A stretch of DNA of 64,000 bases, taken from positions 1,643,756 through 1,707,755 of the forward strand of contig JAPMOS010000001.1 of NCBI GenBank assembly GCA_027972325.1, given 5' to 3'. Below are positions 12,056-23,500 of the stretch, piece by piece. The notes under the pieces are model-generated. The model did not search any database, was not told the DNA's origin, and saw only the letters and a program-made list of their open reading frames with translations. Numbering within the stretch: the stretch's first letter is position 1; each line of letters opens with the position of its first letter. The DNA comes from Paratrimastix pyriformis (taxonomy: Eukaryota; Preaxostyla; Paratrimastigidae). Made by a program: the position numbers and the translations under genes.

Positions 12056-12943
12056 TCAAAGGATGGTGCACTTTCCCTTCTTCTTCTGCACAGGCTGCTT
12101 CACCTTGCGCACCTGACGAACAAGCTCGTGGAAGGCCTCATCGACATTGACGCGCATCTTGGCGGAGGTTTCCATGAAAGGAACGTCCCATGTCCGGGCG
12201 AGTTCAGTCCCCTCCTGCGTGCTGACGACGCGGGAGTGCTTGTCAATATCGCACTTGTTGCCACAGAGGACCATGGGAACATGCTCAGCATCCTTCACGC
12301 GCAGGATGTGCTCGCGGAAGTTGGAAATCTCATCAAAGGAGTTCCGGGAATCAACCGCGTAAACCAACAGGAAACCTTCGCCGGAGCGCATGTACTAGGT
12401 GCCAGATGAGAAGGACATCGAAATTTGCAGAAAGGAAGCACAGACTTGATCGCGCATGGCGCTGTATTCCTCCTGTCCGGCGGTATCAAGAATGTCAAGA
12501 TAGCAAGTCTGGTTGTCAACAGAGGTCTGCTTGCGGTAGCTGTCTTCAATGGTGGGATCTAGCATGGATGTGCAATGGGAGAGGTAAACGGTGGTTGCGT
12601 GAAGAATAATAATGGTGCTTCGCACAGACCATACTACACCCGAAGAGCAACCGAGAGATATGGAGAGGGAGAAGAAGATAATGGAAAAAATGGCGCGGGT
12701 TCGAGCTCAACGAGAGAGAAATAAAAAGTCAAACCTCAGTCAAAAATTTCTTGATAATAAACTGGATAGTGAGAGCGGATTTCCCAACACCACCACCGCC
12801 CACCACAACCTGAAAAAATGGGTGTCGATGTTAAGGTCAGATCATGGTCCGAGAGTTCTAAATGTTTCGCAACAAACCAGCTTATCGTGGGTGCCTTCCA
12901 TGGTCCCTTTGTTGCCGGCCGCAAGTTGCGCGTGCTCACTCAT
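12056..12943 (-). CDS. Ras-family small GTPase
   Basis: A plasma-membrane GTPase switch of the Ras subfamily. Exon 1 starts at 12943 ([13 protein letters not shown]...DKL) and splices at GTTTGT..CAG to [19 protein letters not shown]. The P-loop therefore keeps Gly at positions 12 and 13. Later exons carry switch I ([11 protein letters not shown]) and switch II ([18 protein letters not shown]) with Gln61, which argues against Rap. They also carry [13 protein letters not shown], the base motif CGNKCD, and METSAK. The tail is KKKGKCTIL, a polybasic stretch plus a CaaX box ending in Leu, which predicts geranylgeranylation. The N-terminus is about 18 residues longer than in human Ras. It lies 75 nt downstream of the RBM gene stop on the same strand. 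Confidence is high. Confidence 0.95.
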
Positions 12944-13017
12944 TTTTGATGCAATACCGGGGTTGAGATGATAAAAAAACCAGTGTGAAATTTCATCTCA
13001 CGATCAAATATTCACGA

Positions 13018-16000
13018 TCAAATATTGAAGCAAGCCCGCCCATTGTAGGTCCCGACGCCCATGAGACGTTCCTCTTCTTCGGTCTTTGGTCGCGAAGTGT
13101 CCTGGTACTGGGCAGCCTGCACAGAATCGTCAGGAATGCGACAACATGGGTTGGTTTCACAGACCCATCTCTGGGCGGCTTCGACAGAAGCCCGGAAGCG
13201 GGGCCTCTCTCGTTCTGAGTCTGTTTCGGGAGCTGCGATATTCTGCAAATCAGGGATCAACAGGGGTGTCTGCTGACGTCGCTCAGCAGCCCGATTTCGG
13301 TAGCGATGTGAGGACTCTGCCGAAACGGAGGTGGCCTGCTCTTGTGACTTCTGTTCCTTCAAGGCGTTCTCGACTCGCCTCTGCGTACACAACACAGGTG
13401 GTGCGTGCGACAGTCAGAGCCAGGGGCAAGAGGGGCAAGAGGGGCAAGAGGGGCAAGAGGGGCAAGAGGGGCAAGAGGGGCAAGAGGGGCAAGAGGGGCA
13501 AGAGGGGCAAGAGGGGCAAGAGGGGCAAGAGGGGCAAGAGGGGCAATCATTTGCCGGCAGGGAGGAGCGGCCGCCGGACCTTGTGGAAACGGGATTCCGA
13601 CTTGTGGGCCTGGAAGTCCTCCGGGCGGGGGAAGATCCGCTGGCAGAGGGTGCACAGCCGGGAGAGCAGCCCCCCGTCGACGGCGGCCCAGTCGAATGAC
13701 TCCGGGATGGCTTCCCCGTCGAGCTGAGGGGGGGCGAAAGACTGAATAATGGTGGCCTCACGCCAAGCCGCAGACCGGGCCGGGCCGCTCGTCCTCGGGC
13801 TCGTCCATGCGCTCGTCCAGCCGAGGCTGTCCCCCCCACCCCCCAGCGCAAAACCCAACGGCGAGCCACACACAAGTGAGTGGAAGAGGCGCGGGGCCAG
13901 AGGCTGAGGGATGGGACGCGGCGCCGGGCTCTGAGTGACCTTCTTGGGCAGGAAGACGTCGGCCGGGGCGGGCTCGTCGGGGACGGCCAGGATCTGGGCG
14001 CCCGTGCGCGGGTCGATCCCCGAGACGGAGGGCGCCTGGAAGATGGACGACTCGGTGGCGAAGGGGGTTGGGGAAGCGGCCCGGGGCGCGGCCGCAAATG
14101 CCGGGCCTGGCCCGGGGAAGAGCGTGTCCGGGACCCCAGCCGGGCCACCGCGCCCCCGGCCGCGGCCGCGGCCCATCCCCCCGGGTGGGGCGGCGACCGG
14201 TCCTTCGGGTGCGGCCCCCATGGGCGGCTCCTCGACCTGGGTCAGGTCAATGGTGGTCGCGCCCCCTGGCGGCTCGGGCCCGGCCACGGCCTGGGGCGCC
14301 GGCTGCTCGGCAGCTGCAGCTGCCCCACCGCGGGCCCCGGCGCCCCCACTGCGCCCATGCTTCCGGTGGGCTGCCGCGGCGGCGACTTCGGCCTTGAGCT
14401 CCTTCCCCTGCCGGTTCCAGCGCTCCAGCTGGGAGGCCATCTGCGGGACCCAGCCCCGGCACCCGCCAGAAGAGATGAGCCCCCGTGCAGTGCGATTGGG
14501 ATGGGATCCCAGTATGGCCGAGAATCGGCGCCCGAGTGAGTGTGCCGGGGCCGATGAGAGGGCTGCGGACCTTGTCGCCCACTTTGGCAGCCGACGTGGC
14601 CACGGCCGGGGCCGCTGGCCGCTTGTCCTTCTTGGGCACCACCGATGGGGCCCCAGGGCCCTCGAGGGCCCGGGCCTGGGAGGCAGCCGAAGCCGGCTGG
14701 GCGGCGGGTGGGTGCGCCTTTTGGGCGGCCCCCTGAGCCTGGGGGGCGGGCACGTAGGGCACGTAGAGGCCCTGGTCGGGGTCCAGCGTGAAGCAGGCCC
14801 CGGTGCTCATGTTGGTGTAGAGCTGCGTCTGCGGGTCGTAGGCGAAGCCCAGCACACGGTCGTAGTACTTCCGCGTGGCCGCGTCGTAGACGAAATGCGA
14901 TTGCTCTGCGGCAGGCCCCCAACCGGCACAGTAAATGAGCCAACCGGCACCCGCGATGAGCCAACAGTGGGCGACAGCGGATTTCGGGTCGGATCAGGAA
15001 GGACAGCAATGCCCCGTGACACCGGGCGCCGCAGACCTCGTTCCTTCCGCGGGAGATTCCGGGTGCGCGCCTGATGGAGGGAGGGGAGGGCATGAACAAA
15101 CGAGCGGGGGTGCAGGGTGCAGGGTGCAGGGTGCAGGGTGCAGGGTGCAGGGTGCAGGGTGCAGGGTGCAGGGTGCGGACCTCCTCGAGTGGATCGGCCC
15201 CGAAGATGGCTTCCTGCTTGGCGACCCCGCCCGGAGGGGCCGCTGCGATTGCCCAGCCCGACCGGATCGGATGCACCAATGAGGACCCGGTGCGGCTGGC
15301 GGTCCACGGGCATGCGTCCGTCTGGGTGCGGACCGTTGGCGCCCAGGGCGGCATAGAATTCGGAGAGGTCGCCATCCCCCGCCGCTGGGGCGCTGCCAGC
15401 GGGGCCACTGGGAGCGCGTTCGCTGGGCCTTCCAGCCGGAGCCGAGCCCCCATAGGCGGTTTGTTGCTGCCAACCAGAAGATGGGATTATGCGGATATAG
15501 GTGGGCATGGGGCACGCGGGCAGGGACCGACCTGGGCCGCGAGTTCAGAAAAGGTTGGCGGCTTCTCGCGACGCGGGCGGGCGGCTCCGCCAATCTCCTG
15601 AAGAGACGCGACAGAGCGGACGAGCCAGCGGAGGGAGGTACAGCCTCGCTCGGCGGGGTGGTTCCTGCCCACCCGACCCCCTCCCCCCTCCCACCTCCCC
15701 TTCACCCGCAGCCCGAACGGCAGGCACGGACCGGGCGTGCGTAGCACAGGCGGACAGGCAGCCCTGAAATGACCTGCGCGAGGTCGAGCCCAATGTGAGT
15801 CTCCGCCAGGTGATGAAAGGCTGGGCTGGGCGGGGGGCGGGGGGCTGGGCGGGGGATCCGGCTCGAAAGGCTCAGCGTGCGGCAAGCGGCAAGCGGCAAG
15901 CGGCAAGCGGCAAGCGGCAAGCGGCAAGCGGCAAGCGGCAAGCGGCAAGCGGCAAGCGGCAAGCAGACCAGGCCACTCATCGCGAGCATGGCGGTGGCAT

Positions 16001-17277
16001 CCTGGGGGATGGAGATGGAGGGAGATGGAGGGAGATGGAGGGAGATGGAGGGAGATGGAGGGAGGGAAAGAGGAGAGAGGGCAGCGACGATGAACCACCC
16101 AGGAAGCGCAAGGGAGCCCCGCACAGATGGCCTGCCAGGGAGGAACAGGCCAGGGCCAGGGCCAGGGCCAGAGCCAGGGTGGGGCGGGGGGAGCGGAGAC
16201 CTCGAGGGAGACGAACTCGACGAAGGCCAGGCCCCGGGAGAGGTGCGTGCTCCGGTCGCGGATGATGCGCACGTCCCGGACGGGCCGATACAGCGAGAAG
16301 AAGTCCATGATCTGCCAGGCGGAAGCCCAGCCAAATGGAAGGGGGTCCCGATGAGAGCGGGCCCCGGGATGGATGCCCCGCCGGAGGCTTGGGCGCTGAG
16401 GGTCCCTTTCCCCGAGCTGCCCAGAGGAGGGCGGGAAACCCAATGTGGACAGGCCTGCTCTCGAGTCAGCGACGGGTCGAGGTTCTTGGCGAACAGGGTG
16501 CTGCTCGGCGGAGCGTCGCCCCCGCCGCCTGCCGGCTCGGAGCGCCCGAAATCCGAGTCGCCGCCGAACCGGGCTGCTGCCGCGTGTGAGAGGGGCGCCG
16601 CCACCGAGGAGGAGGAGGAGCGGCCCGACGGTGCCGGCGGAAATGACGCCGAAGACACCATTGGTGCCACAGCCGTGTCGGGCGGCAGCTGGGCGTAGAA
16701 CTGGGCCGCGTAGGGGTCGTTGTGCAGGACAGCCCGCGGTCCGGACGAGGTACGCTCTCCGCCGCAGCGGTTGCAGAGCGGCCGTGACCCGAAGTTGAGG
16801 TAGTTACACTTCACGGGACGAGGGGTGATGTGAGAAAGCGCGCACAAAGGGACCGACCCTGGGGCAGAGCCAATCTTCACCACCCGGGAAGCCGCCCCCC
16901 GCCGAGGTATTTGTCAAGGCCCTGGCACGCCCGGGGGGCATTTCATCCAATGGCGAGGTGTCGGTACTGTAGGACATATCGACGCACTGACGGTTGATCA
17001 TCACCACGCCCTCGGTCTTTCGCTGATGGTGGCTGAGATGGAGTCTTGGAAGGGCACGCAAACAGACCATGCAATCAACGGCGCGTTCAACAGAGTAAAA
17101 ATCAACGTAAGCGCAAAGATCTGCGCCCACACGTTTCAAGCGAATATCTCGAATATCGGCCTTCCATTCGCGGAATTCAATGTTGATTGTCTCTTTTGTG
17201 CTTGTATGTGCTAGACCCCTGAGTAAAATCGTGGGTGTTGGGCGGAGTTGGGGGCGGGCAGCCACAGTGGTGGCCAT
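13018..17277 (-). CDS. RBM5/RBM10-like splicing factor (RRM, RanBP2 zinc finger, RRM, OCRE, C2H2)
   Basis: The domain order matches RBM5/6/10, nuclear regulators of alternative splicing. From the Met at 17277: RRM1 with ILLRGLAHTSTKE and LCAYVDFYSVERAVDCM. A RanBP2-type finger follows, made by splicing DWLCPR to CNYLNFGSRPLCNRC. RRM2 has STLFAKNLDPSLTREQ and VRDVRIIRDRSTHLSRGLAF. An OCRE-type aromatic segment follows (SHFVYDAATRKYYDRVLGF, then YDPQTQLYTNMSTGACF). After a Pro/Ala-rich linker with a GRGRGRGRGG box comes a C2H2 finger (LCTLCQRIFPRPEDFQAHKS) and YRNRAAERRQQ, the motif that precedes the G-patch in RBM5. I could not find a G-patch after it: the frame ends YNGRACFNI. At least four introns hold different minisatellites. 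The family is well supported; C-terminal exons are uncertain. Confidence 0.85.
13427..13543. repeat. 9-bp minisatellite (CAAGAGGGG)x13
   Basis: 13 uninterrupted units. It lies between the C2H2 exon and the YRNRAAERR exon of the RBM gene, so it is intronic. It is open in all frames and gives false Gly-Lys-Arg and Leu-Pro repeat proteins. Confidence 0.95.
15111..15177. repeat. 7-bp minisatellite (GTGCAGG)n, intron
   Basis: About nine perfect units inside an intron of the RBM-like gene, upstream (on the minus strand) of the OCRE exon. Confidence 0.9.
15878..15965. repeat. 7-bp minisatellite (GCAAGCG)n, intron
   Basis: About twelve perfect 7-bp units in the intron after the second RRM of the RBM-like gene. 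Confidence 0.9.
16010..16066. repeat. 10-bp minisatellite (GGAGATGGAG)n, intron
   Basis: About five units, only about 45 nt from the GCAAGCG array and in the same intron of the RBM-like gene. The two units are unrelated. Confidence 0.85.
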
Positions 17278-17519
17278 GATGGTCGCCAAGCGAACTGAGC
17301 TGCCTGCAATTAGGCGGGCGAACCCAGGGGAAAGCAATTTTCGAACGGATTGCCCCAGATTCCAAGTGAGACTGAGGGGCTAAAACAACGCGCAAAACAA
17401 AAGCACGGAAAGAATATTAAGAGGAAGGGAGTCGATGAAAAAGATGGAGGGATGGGAAAGAGTGGAAAAGAGAATGAGGAGGAGCAAGAGGGCCAGCTGG
17501 CTGGAGGAGAGGGTCAGAT

Positions 17520-20500
17520 TCAACACGCGGCTTTTCTTTGCGAAGAGGCCACCGCCTCCTCGGGGAGCGCAGAAGAAAGGGGGGCCATGGCTAGGGCGGT
17601 CGGGATGCGCTTGCCGAAGAGGGCCACCAGGGGCAGGCGAACCTCGTGCAGGTCGTCGTCGATCAGCTCGACCAGCATCCGGTACAGGGAACCGAGGTGC
17701 CCCTTGAACTGCACCCACCCAGCCAATACCACCCAGATCCACCACATGCGATCAGTGGGGGGAGAACGGGAGATGGAGGCTGTGGGAGGCCGAGGGGAGG
17801 TTCGGACCAGATGGTCGCTGATGCGCTGGGGGGTGGCGAGCGTCTCCAGCACGAATACGACCGCGTTCTTGGCCGAGCCCACGTCGCACTGGCGGGCCAG
17901 CGAGATGGCCGTCAGGACGGCCTGCTGGGGAGTCGGCGCGGGCGGGGCGGCGGGCTGCTGGGCGGCAGGGGCCGGGGCCGGCTGGGCCTGCAGGGCGGCC
18001 TGCAGGGCGGCCTGGCGGAGGGCGAGGTAGTTCGCCAGGACCTGCTGCATCTCGTTGAAGAGCAGCTCCTCTGCATGGCCGCGCCGTTCGTCCGCATCCG
18101 TGGCCGTGATCACCAGGGGCACCAGAGGCCGGGGCGGGATGCGGGCCGGGGCGCCGGGCAGGGTGCTCCCCGGGGGCAGGGTGGGCAGCGACTCGGGGCG
18201 CAGGACGGGCTGCTGGAGCAGCATCTGGGTGAGCACCCGCAGGTAGTTGGTGGTGCCGATGGATTCCTGCATGTTCAGCGAGGGGATGTTCTCCAGGAAA
18301 CCCGCTCGCCACAGGGCCAGCCGCAGCGGGTAGTCGGCGTTGAAGCGCCGGGCGAAGGCGATGCTCCGGCGGAGGCAACCCAGCAGGGCGGTGATGTTGG
18401 CCGTGGCCAGGAAGCCCCAGAGGCGCTCGATGACGGTGCTCGTGGCCTGGATGAGCAGCAGGTGGATGACACACCGGCTCCGGGTGGCGCGGAAGGACGC
18501 CGTCGGGTTGGGAGGCGTCTGGGCGGGCGGCTCGGAGGAGAGCGATGGAGACGGAGGCGCCTCGGGCTGCCTGTCGGAGGTGGCGACTGCTGGGGCGATG
18601 GCGGCCGCTGGGGTGAGGGCGGCTGCGGCGATGGGGGCCGCTGGGGGCGACTCGGTTTTGGAAGCTTCACCGGCGGACGATTCAGCGGGCTGAGGGGCTG
18701 CGGCTGCTGGGACAACTTCCGATGTCGGCGTCGCGGGGGGAGAGGGGGAGGCAGGAGGATGGCCGACAGCCTCCTCGGCGGCGGCGGGTTGGGAAACAGC
18801 GGCGGCTGCAGGGGTCAAAGCAGACGTGAGAGACCCACTGGCAAAAGCCCTCCGTTCGGTGGATGGGCTGGCAGGGACCGGGCTGCCGGCGGGAGATGGG
18901 CTGGCCGAGGTCGGAGGGGCAGCGCCAGTCGGCTGGGGCACCAGGTCGAGGAGCGCCTCCGGGAGGGTGCGGGCGAAAAGGCTCACCAGAGACTGGGTGG
19001 CCCGAGCCCAGTGCTGCGGGCCCAGGAAGGGCCCTGTGGCCAGCAGAAGCTGCTCCAGAGCCGTCACAGACATCCGGGCCAGGTCCTCGTGAGCTGCATC
19101 GAGCCGCCCCATCCCGAGTCGAGACGACCGACGAGCGAGAAGATATGGGTGACAGAACAGAACAACTTCACCAAGGCAAGGGCGGGCATATCAGCGGGCA
19201 GGGGCAGGGGCATGCCGGCGGGCAGACGTTGCTGGCAGCAATCCACCAGGAAATCGAGGAGCTCCTCGAAGACGGGGTGCTGGGGGTGCGCGCGCTGCCG
19301 GTTCTCCTCGTCCCGTGGGGCCGCGGCTGGCTCGTCGCGAGGGGCGCAGATGGGATCAAAGAAGAGCGACACGACGGCGATGATGACCCGGAGGGCGGCA
19401 CTGTAGGTGGTGCGAAGCCAGGTCTCCTCGGGGGCCACCGCGGGTTGCTGGGGCCGGGCCGTGGCCGTGGCGGTGTTCTGGATGAAGTTGTCCGTGATGA
19501 TATGATGCCGGGCCTCGTCCAGGATGGGCCGCAGGACGCCGCGCCAGAGCATCTGCCAGAAGGCCGGCGAGAAGCGGCCCCGAAGGCGTTGATCGTCTTG
19601 AAAAGGGTCGCCAGGGCCCTGAACACAGAGACCCGGCACGACACGACAAGAGACGGAGTGGTCAGCGGGCCACTGAGGGGTGCCCGCCCACCCACAGGAA
19701 GGGGCAGCCTGGGACAGACTGTTCCCGGACGACGGCGCGGGAGGCGTTGCATGCAAGCTGCGAGAGGCCCACAAAGATGGGGAACCAGAGGTGCACCAGC
19801 TGACCCTCTTGGTCTGCACCCCAGAGACGAATGAGCAGCGGGCGGGCCGATGAATATGAACATTGGATTCCAAGCCAGATGCCGGGGGGGGGGGGGGGGG
19901 GGGGGCAAACCGGAGGTGGACGAACCGAGACTGCTCATGAGGGAAGCCATCGTCAGGGGTGTGTAGAGAGGGGTCGGTGGCTGGGGCAGAGGCAGCACAG
20001 CTGCGGAGGCGGGGGCGGGCGAGCTCGAGGGAGCGCCCTCAGTGGCGGTGTGAGCGGCAGCCTCGGCGGGGGCGAGAGCTGGGGCAGCGGGGTCCCCTTG
20101 TGGACGGCGGGGGCGCGGGGCTTGATGGGGCCGAAATGACGGCCGCCGGGATGGGCACCTCGCCCGCCAGGGCCCGCAGGCAAAAATCGAGGAGCAGCAC
20201 CGCCTCCACGGCCAGAGCGGGGTTGGCCTCGCAGTTGGCGTAGGCGTCCAGAGCCCCCACGCAGTCGTGCAGGGCGTAGGGAAGGAAGTAGGCCAGCTTC
20301 TCGCGGATGGTTCCCTTCAGCAGCGTGAACCCGTAGTTCACCAGGGCCGCTGCGGAGGTCGGAGGTCGGGGTCGGAGAGGGAGAGGCGGGGAAGAAGGGG
20401 GAACGGGTGAAAGGGGAAGGGCAAATGCCAGAGGACAGGTGGGACCTGTTGGACGAGCACGAGGACGCCCCCCCCCCCCCCCCCCCCCATCAGCGAAGCA

Positions 20501-23500
20501 CGGACGCTGAGGATCTCGCGAAGCGGCCTTAAACACGCCAAAGAGGACGGCCCATCCGGCCCGGATCTTGCTGGGGCCCGAGACCATGAGCTGGCCCACA
20601 CATTGCAGGACCTGGGGGCAGGATCCCGGAGAGATCAGGGCCCGATGAAGTCTTCTTCATCCAAAAGCCGAGTCGGATGGGCCGGTCGGCCGGTGGAGGG
20701 GGTCATGTGGGGTGGACAGACCAGCTCGCGGATCTCAGCGATGGGCTGCCGGCCCATGATCACTTCGAAGGGGCGCAGGAAGTGGACCTGGAGCAGCTGG
20801 TGGTTCTGGTGGCCCATCTCAGGTTGTGCCTGTGGCTGGGCTGGGGCGACCGTGGCTCGTGGCGATGGGGCGGTGGCGGTGGCGGCGGTGGCGGTGATGG
20901 CCGGGGGCCGGCTGGCCGTGTCGGGGTCTGGCAGAGCCTCCGTCAAGGTGGGGTCGTCCACCCCCTCGCCCGCGGCCCCAGGGGCGGGCCCCGAGGTGGC
21001 CGGGTCGGCGGCTGTGACGGTGGCGGACGCGAGGAAGAGAGGCGGATACTCGGGAAGGTCGGGGCGGTCGAGAGATTTGGTTGCCAGGATGCGCAGGGTC
21101 GTCAGGGCCAGGGTGGCCAGGTTGACGTTGTACCGATCGCAGGCAACCTGGGGGCGGGGGTGGGGGTGGGGTGGGGGGTGGGGGGTGCGGCGCACCGATC
21201 AGGGGGGCCGTCCCGATTGGGCGAGAGGGAGGGGCTTGTTTGGGGCGCCGACGGACCCGGGTGTAGTGGGACTCGAGGTGCTGCCAGATCTGGTCCCAGA
21301 CAGGCAGGGGCCGGTCGATGTTGTACTCGGCCGTCTCGAGGAGCTTCTGCAAGCTGAAGACGGTCCGAGGCCGGTGGGGGGCAGCCGTGTCGAGGACCAT
21401 CTCCTGGGCCGAGACCCAGCAGAGGGCCTTGACAAAGTCCACCACGGCCATGGCGTTCAGCTTGGCGGTGTACGGGAAGAGCGCCTCCGCGTTGCTGCGC
21501 AACTCGGCCTCCTGTCCGATGCGGGCCGCGTTTCGCTGCTCGGTCTTGGCCCTCTCGGGGGGCGGCGGCATGGCGAGCCGGGGGCCCGTCGAACGGGCGG
21601 CCCCATCAGCGGCGGTCTCGGAGCCGGGCTCCACCTCGCCCGTGCCCTCGCCCGCCAGGGCCCGGAGCTGTTCCTCAGACATGGCCGTGTCGGAGGTGTC
21701 GAAGAGCTGCTGGTAGGGCGAGTGGGTCCCCTCGGCGACGGTCGCCAGGCGGAAGATGTTCGAGACGACCAGCAGCACCTGAGCCCACGACGCCTGGAGC
21801 CCGTTGCCGTCGGTGTGGGCGATGGCCAACAGGGCTTTCAGAGCGTCAATGTGCTTGTTCAACAGGGCCGCCTGCCCAGTCGAGCGGGACCCAAGCAACT
21901 GCAGGCCCGTGAAGGTGGCCAGGGTCTTCACGAGAGCCTGTGAAAACCAAGCGGAGGGTGGGGGTGGGGGTGGGGGCGCAGTGAGTGAGGTGAGTGAGCG
22001 ACAGGACGGGGTCAGGGCCGGGGGGCCGGACCTCGCGCTCGGTGGACATCTCAAACATGGCCGCAATGTGGATGGCGCACCGGTAGACGTCCAGGCAGAC
22101 GTGAACCGTGGCCGGAAGCTGGGAATTCTCCAGAGCCACGGAGATGGTGGCCACGATGGGCCACACAACTTCCTCGAGCATTTTCCTATTGTGCGACCAA
22201 AGCCAGTCAGTCAGCCGGGCCAGTCCCAAACCGAGTGGGGGAGAGCATGGGAGCAACAATTCGCGCGGGGACGACCGGGCGAACGACGGACCGTACGTGT
22301 TCGACGTGGATTGCCTGCAGCATGGGGCCGGCCATCTTCTGGCGGTCTTGCTTGAGGCGCTCCTGCAGAACCCGGGCCGGCCAGGAAGAGAAAGAGGCGG
22401 TCAGGAAAGGGCTCCGGCGAGGACCAGAGGATGGGGGGGGGGGGGGGGCAGGCCTTGAGCTCCCCCACGACGAGCATCTTCTCGCGGTCGAAATTCTCCT
22501 GCTCCTCCTTTTCATTCCGCTTGACCTTCTTCCCTGCCGGAGGGCGACCAGCTTGTCGGTCCGCTGCAGGCTGAGGGTGCCACAGCACATGACAGTCGAG
22601 ATGGTCGCCAGTCAGCCAAAACAAACAACAACCATGGTGAGGACTAGGCTCGGCTGAGAGGCCTCAATCAAGTGGCCGAGAGGGGTCCCTGATCCGGTGC
22701 TCTTCTGTAACCTCCAAACATGCGGCGGCGCCTGTGTCACGCCCAAATCCAACCCGAACCATCCTCCGCCACCTCTAATATCCTGGACAACAGCCCACCC
22801 CCCCCCCCCCCCCCCCATCATCATCATCATCAATCATCATCATCATCAATCATCATCAATCATCATCAATCATCATCATCATCATCATCAATCATCATCA
22901 ATCATCATCATCATCATCATCATCATCACCATCGGCAGCCCGAAACAACTTGCGGTCTGATGTGTCCACTGTTGGCGGGGCTGCTGGGCGGCAGCGAAGG
23001 ACAGACACGGCGTAGGGGTGGTCGTCGTTGACCAGGATGATCTCCTTGGAGGTGATCCGGTCGTAGATGCCCGACAAGTACTCGGCCGTGACGCCCTGTC
23101 CCCGGCATCCCCACAGTACGGGTTGGCGATCGCATGAGGCATCAAAAAAACCGACCGTCCGCGTTGGTAGGATGGGCCAGGGCACCCACAGGAGGGCGCA
23201 AAGGGGCAAGGGCAAGGGCAGGACAGCGGATCACGGAATGGAGGCGGGGCAGACGAGCTTCAGGTTCTCGGCGGTGAAGGTCTCCTTGGACATGTGGTTG
23301 GTGACGAGCTTCGTGTGGGCGTCGGTGTGCAGCATGGTGATGGCGTAGGCCAGGATCAGGGCCGCCTCGGAGTCCTTGAAGACCTCGGGGTTTTCCTTGC
23401 AGTAGTGGTCGGAGAACTTCTCCAGAATGCGGTAGATCTTCTGCCCCTCGCCCGGAAGGCGGAATGAGGTCAACAACTTGCGAATCCCGTTGTCGAAAAG

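Noticed and set aside
13283-13546. Leu-Pro repeat protein opposite the 9-bp minisatellite
   Set aside because: The same array is open in all frames; true exons flank it and use a different frame.
13427-16066. CRISPR-like arrays
   Set aside because: The repeats are tandem without spacers, and the genome is eukaryotic.
17278-17337. Upstream extension of the RBM-like protein
   Set aside because: It would need a TTG start; the ATG at 17277 precedes the first RRM properly.
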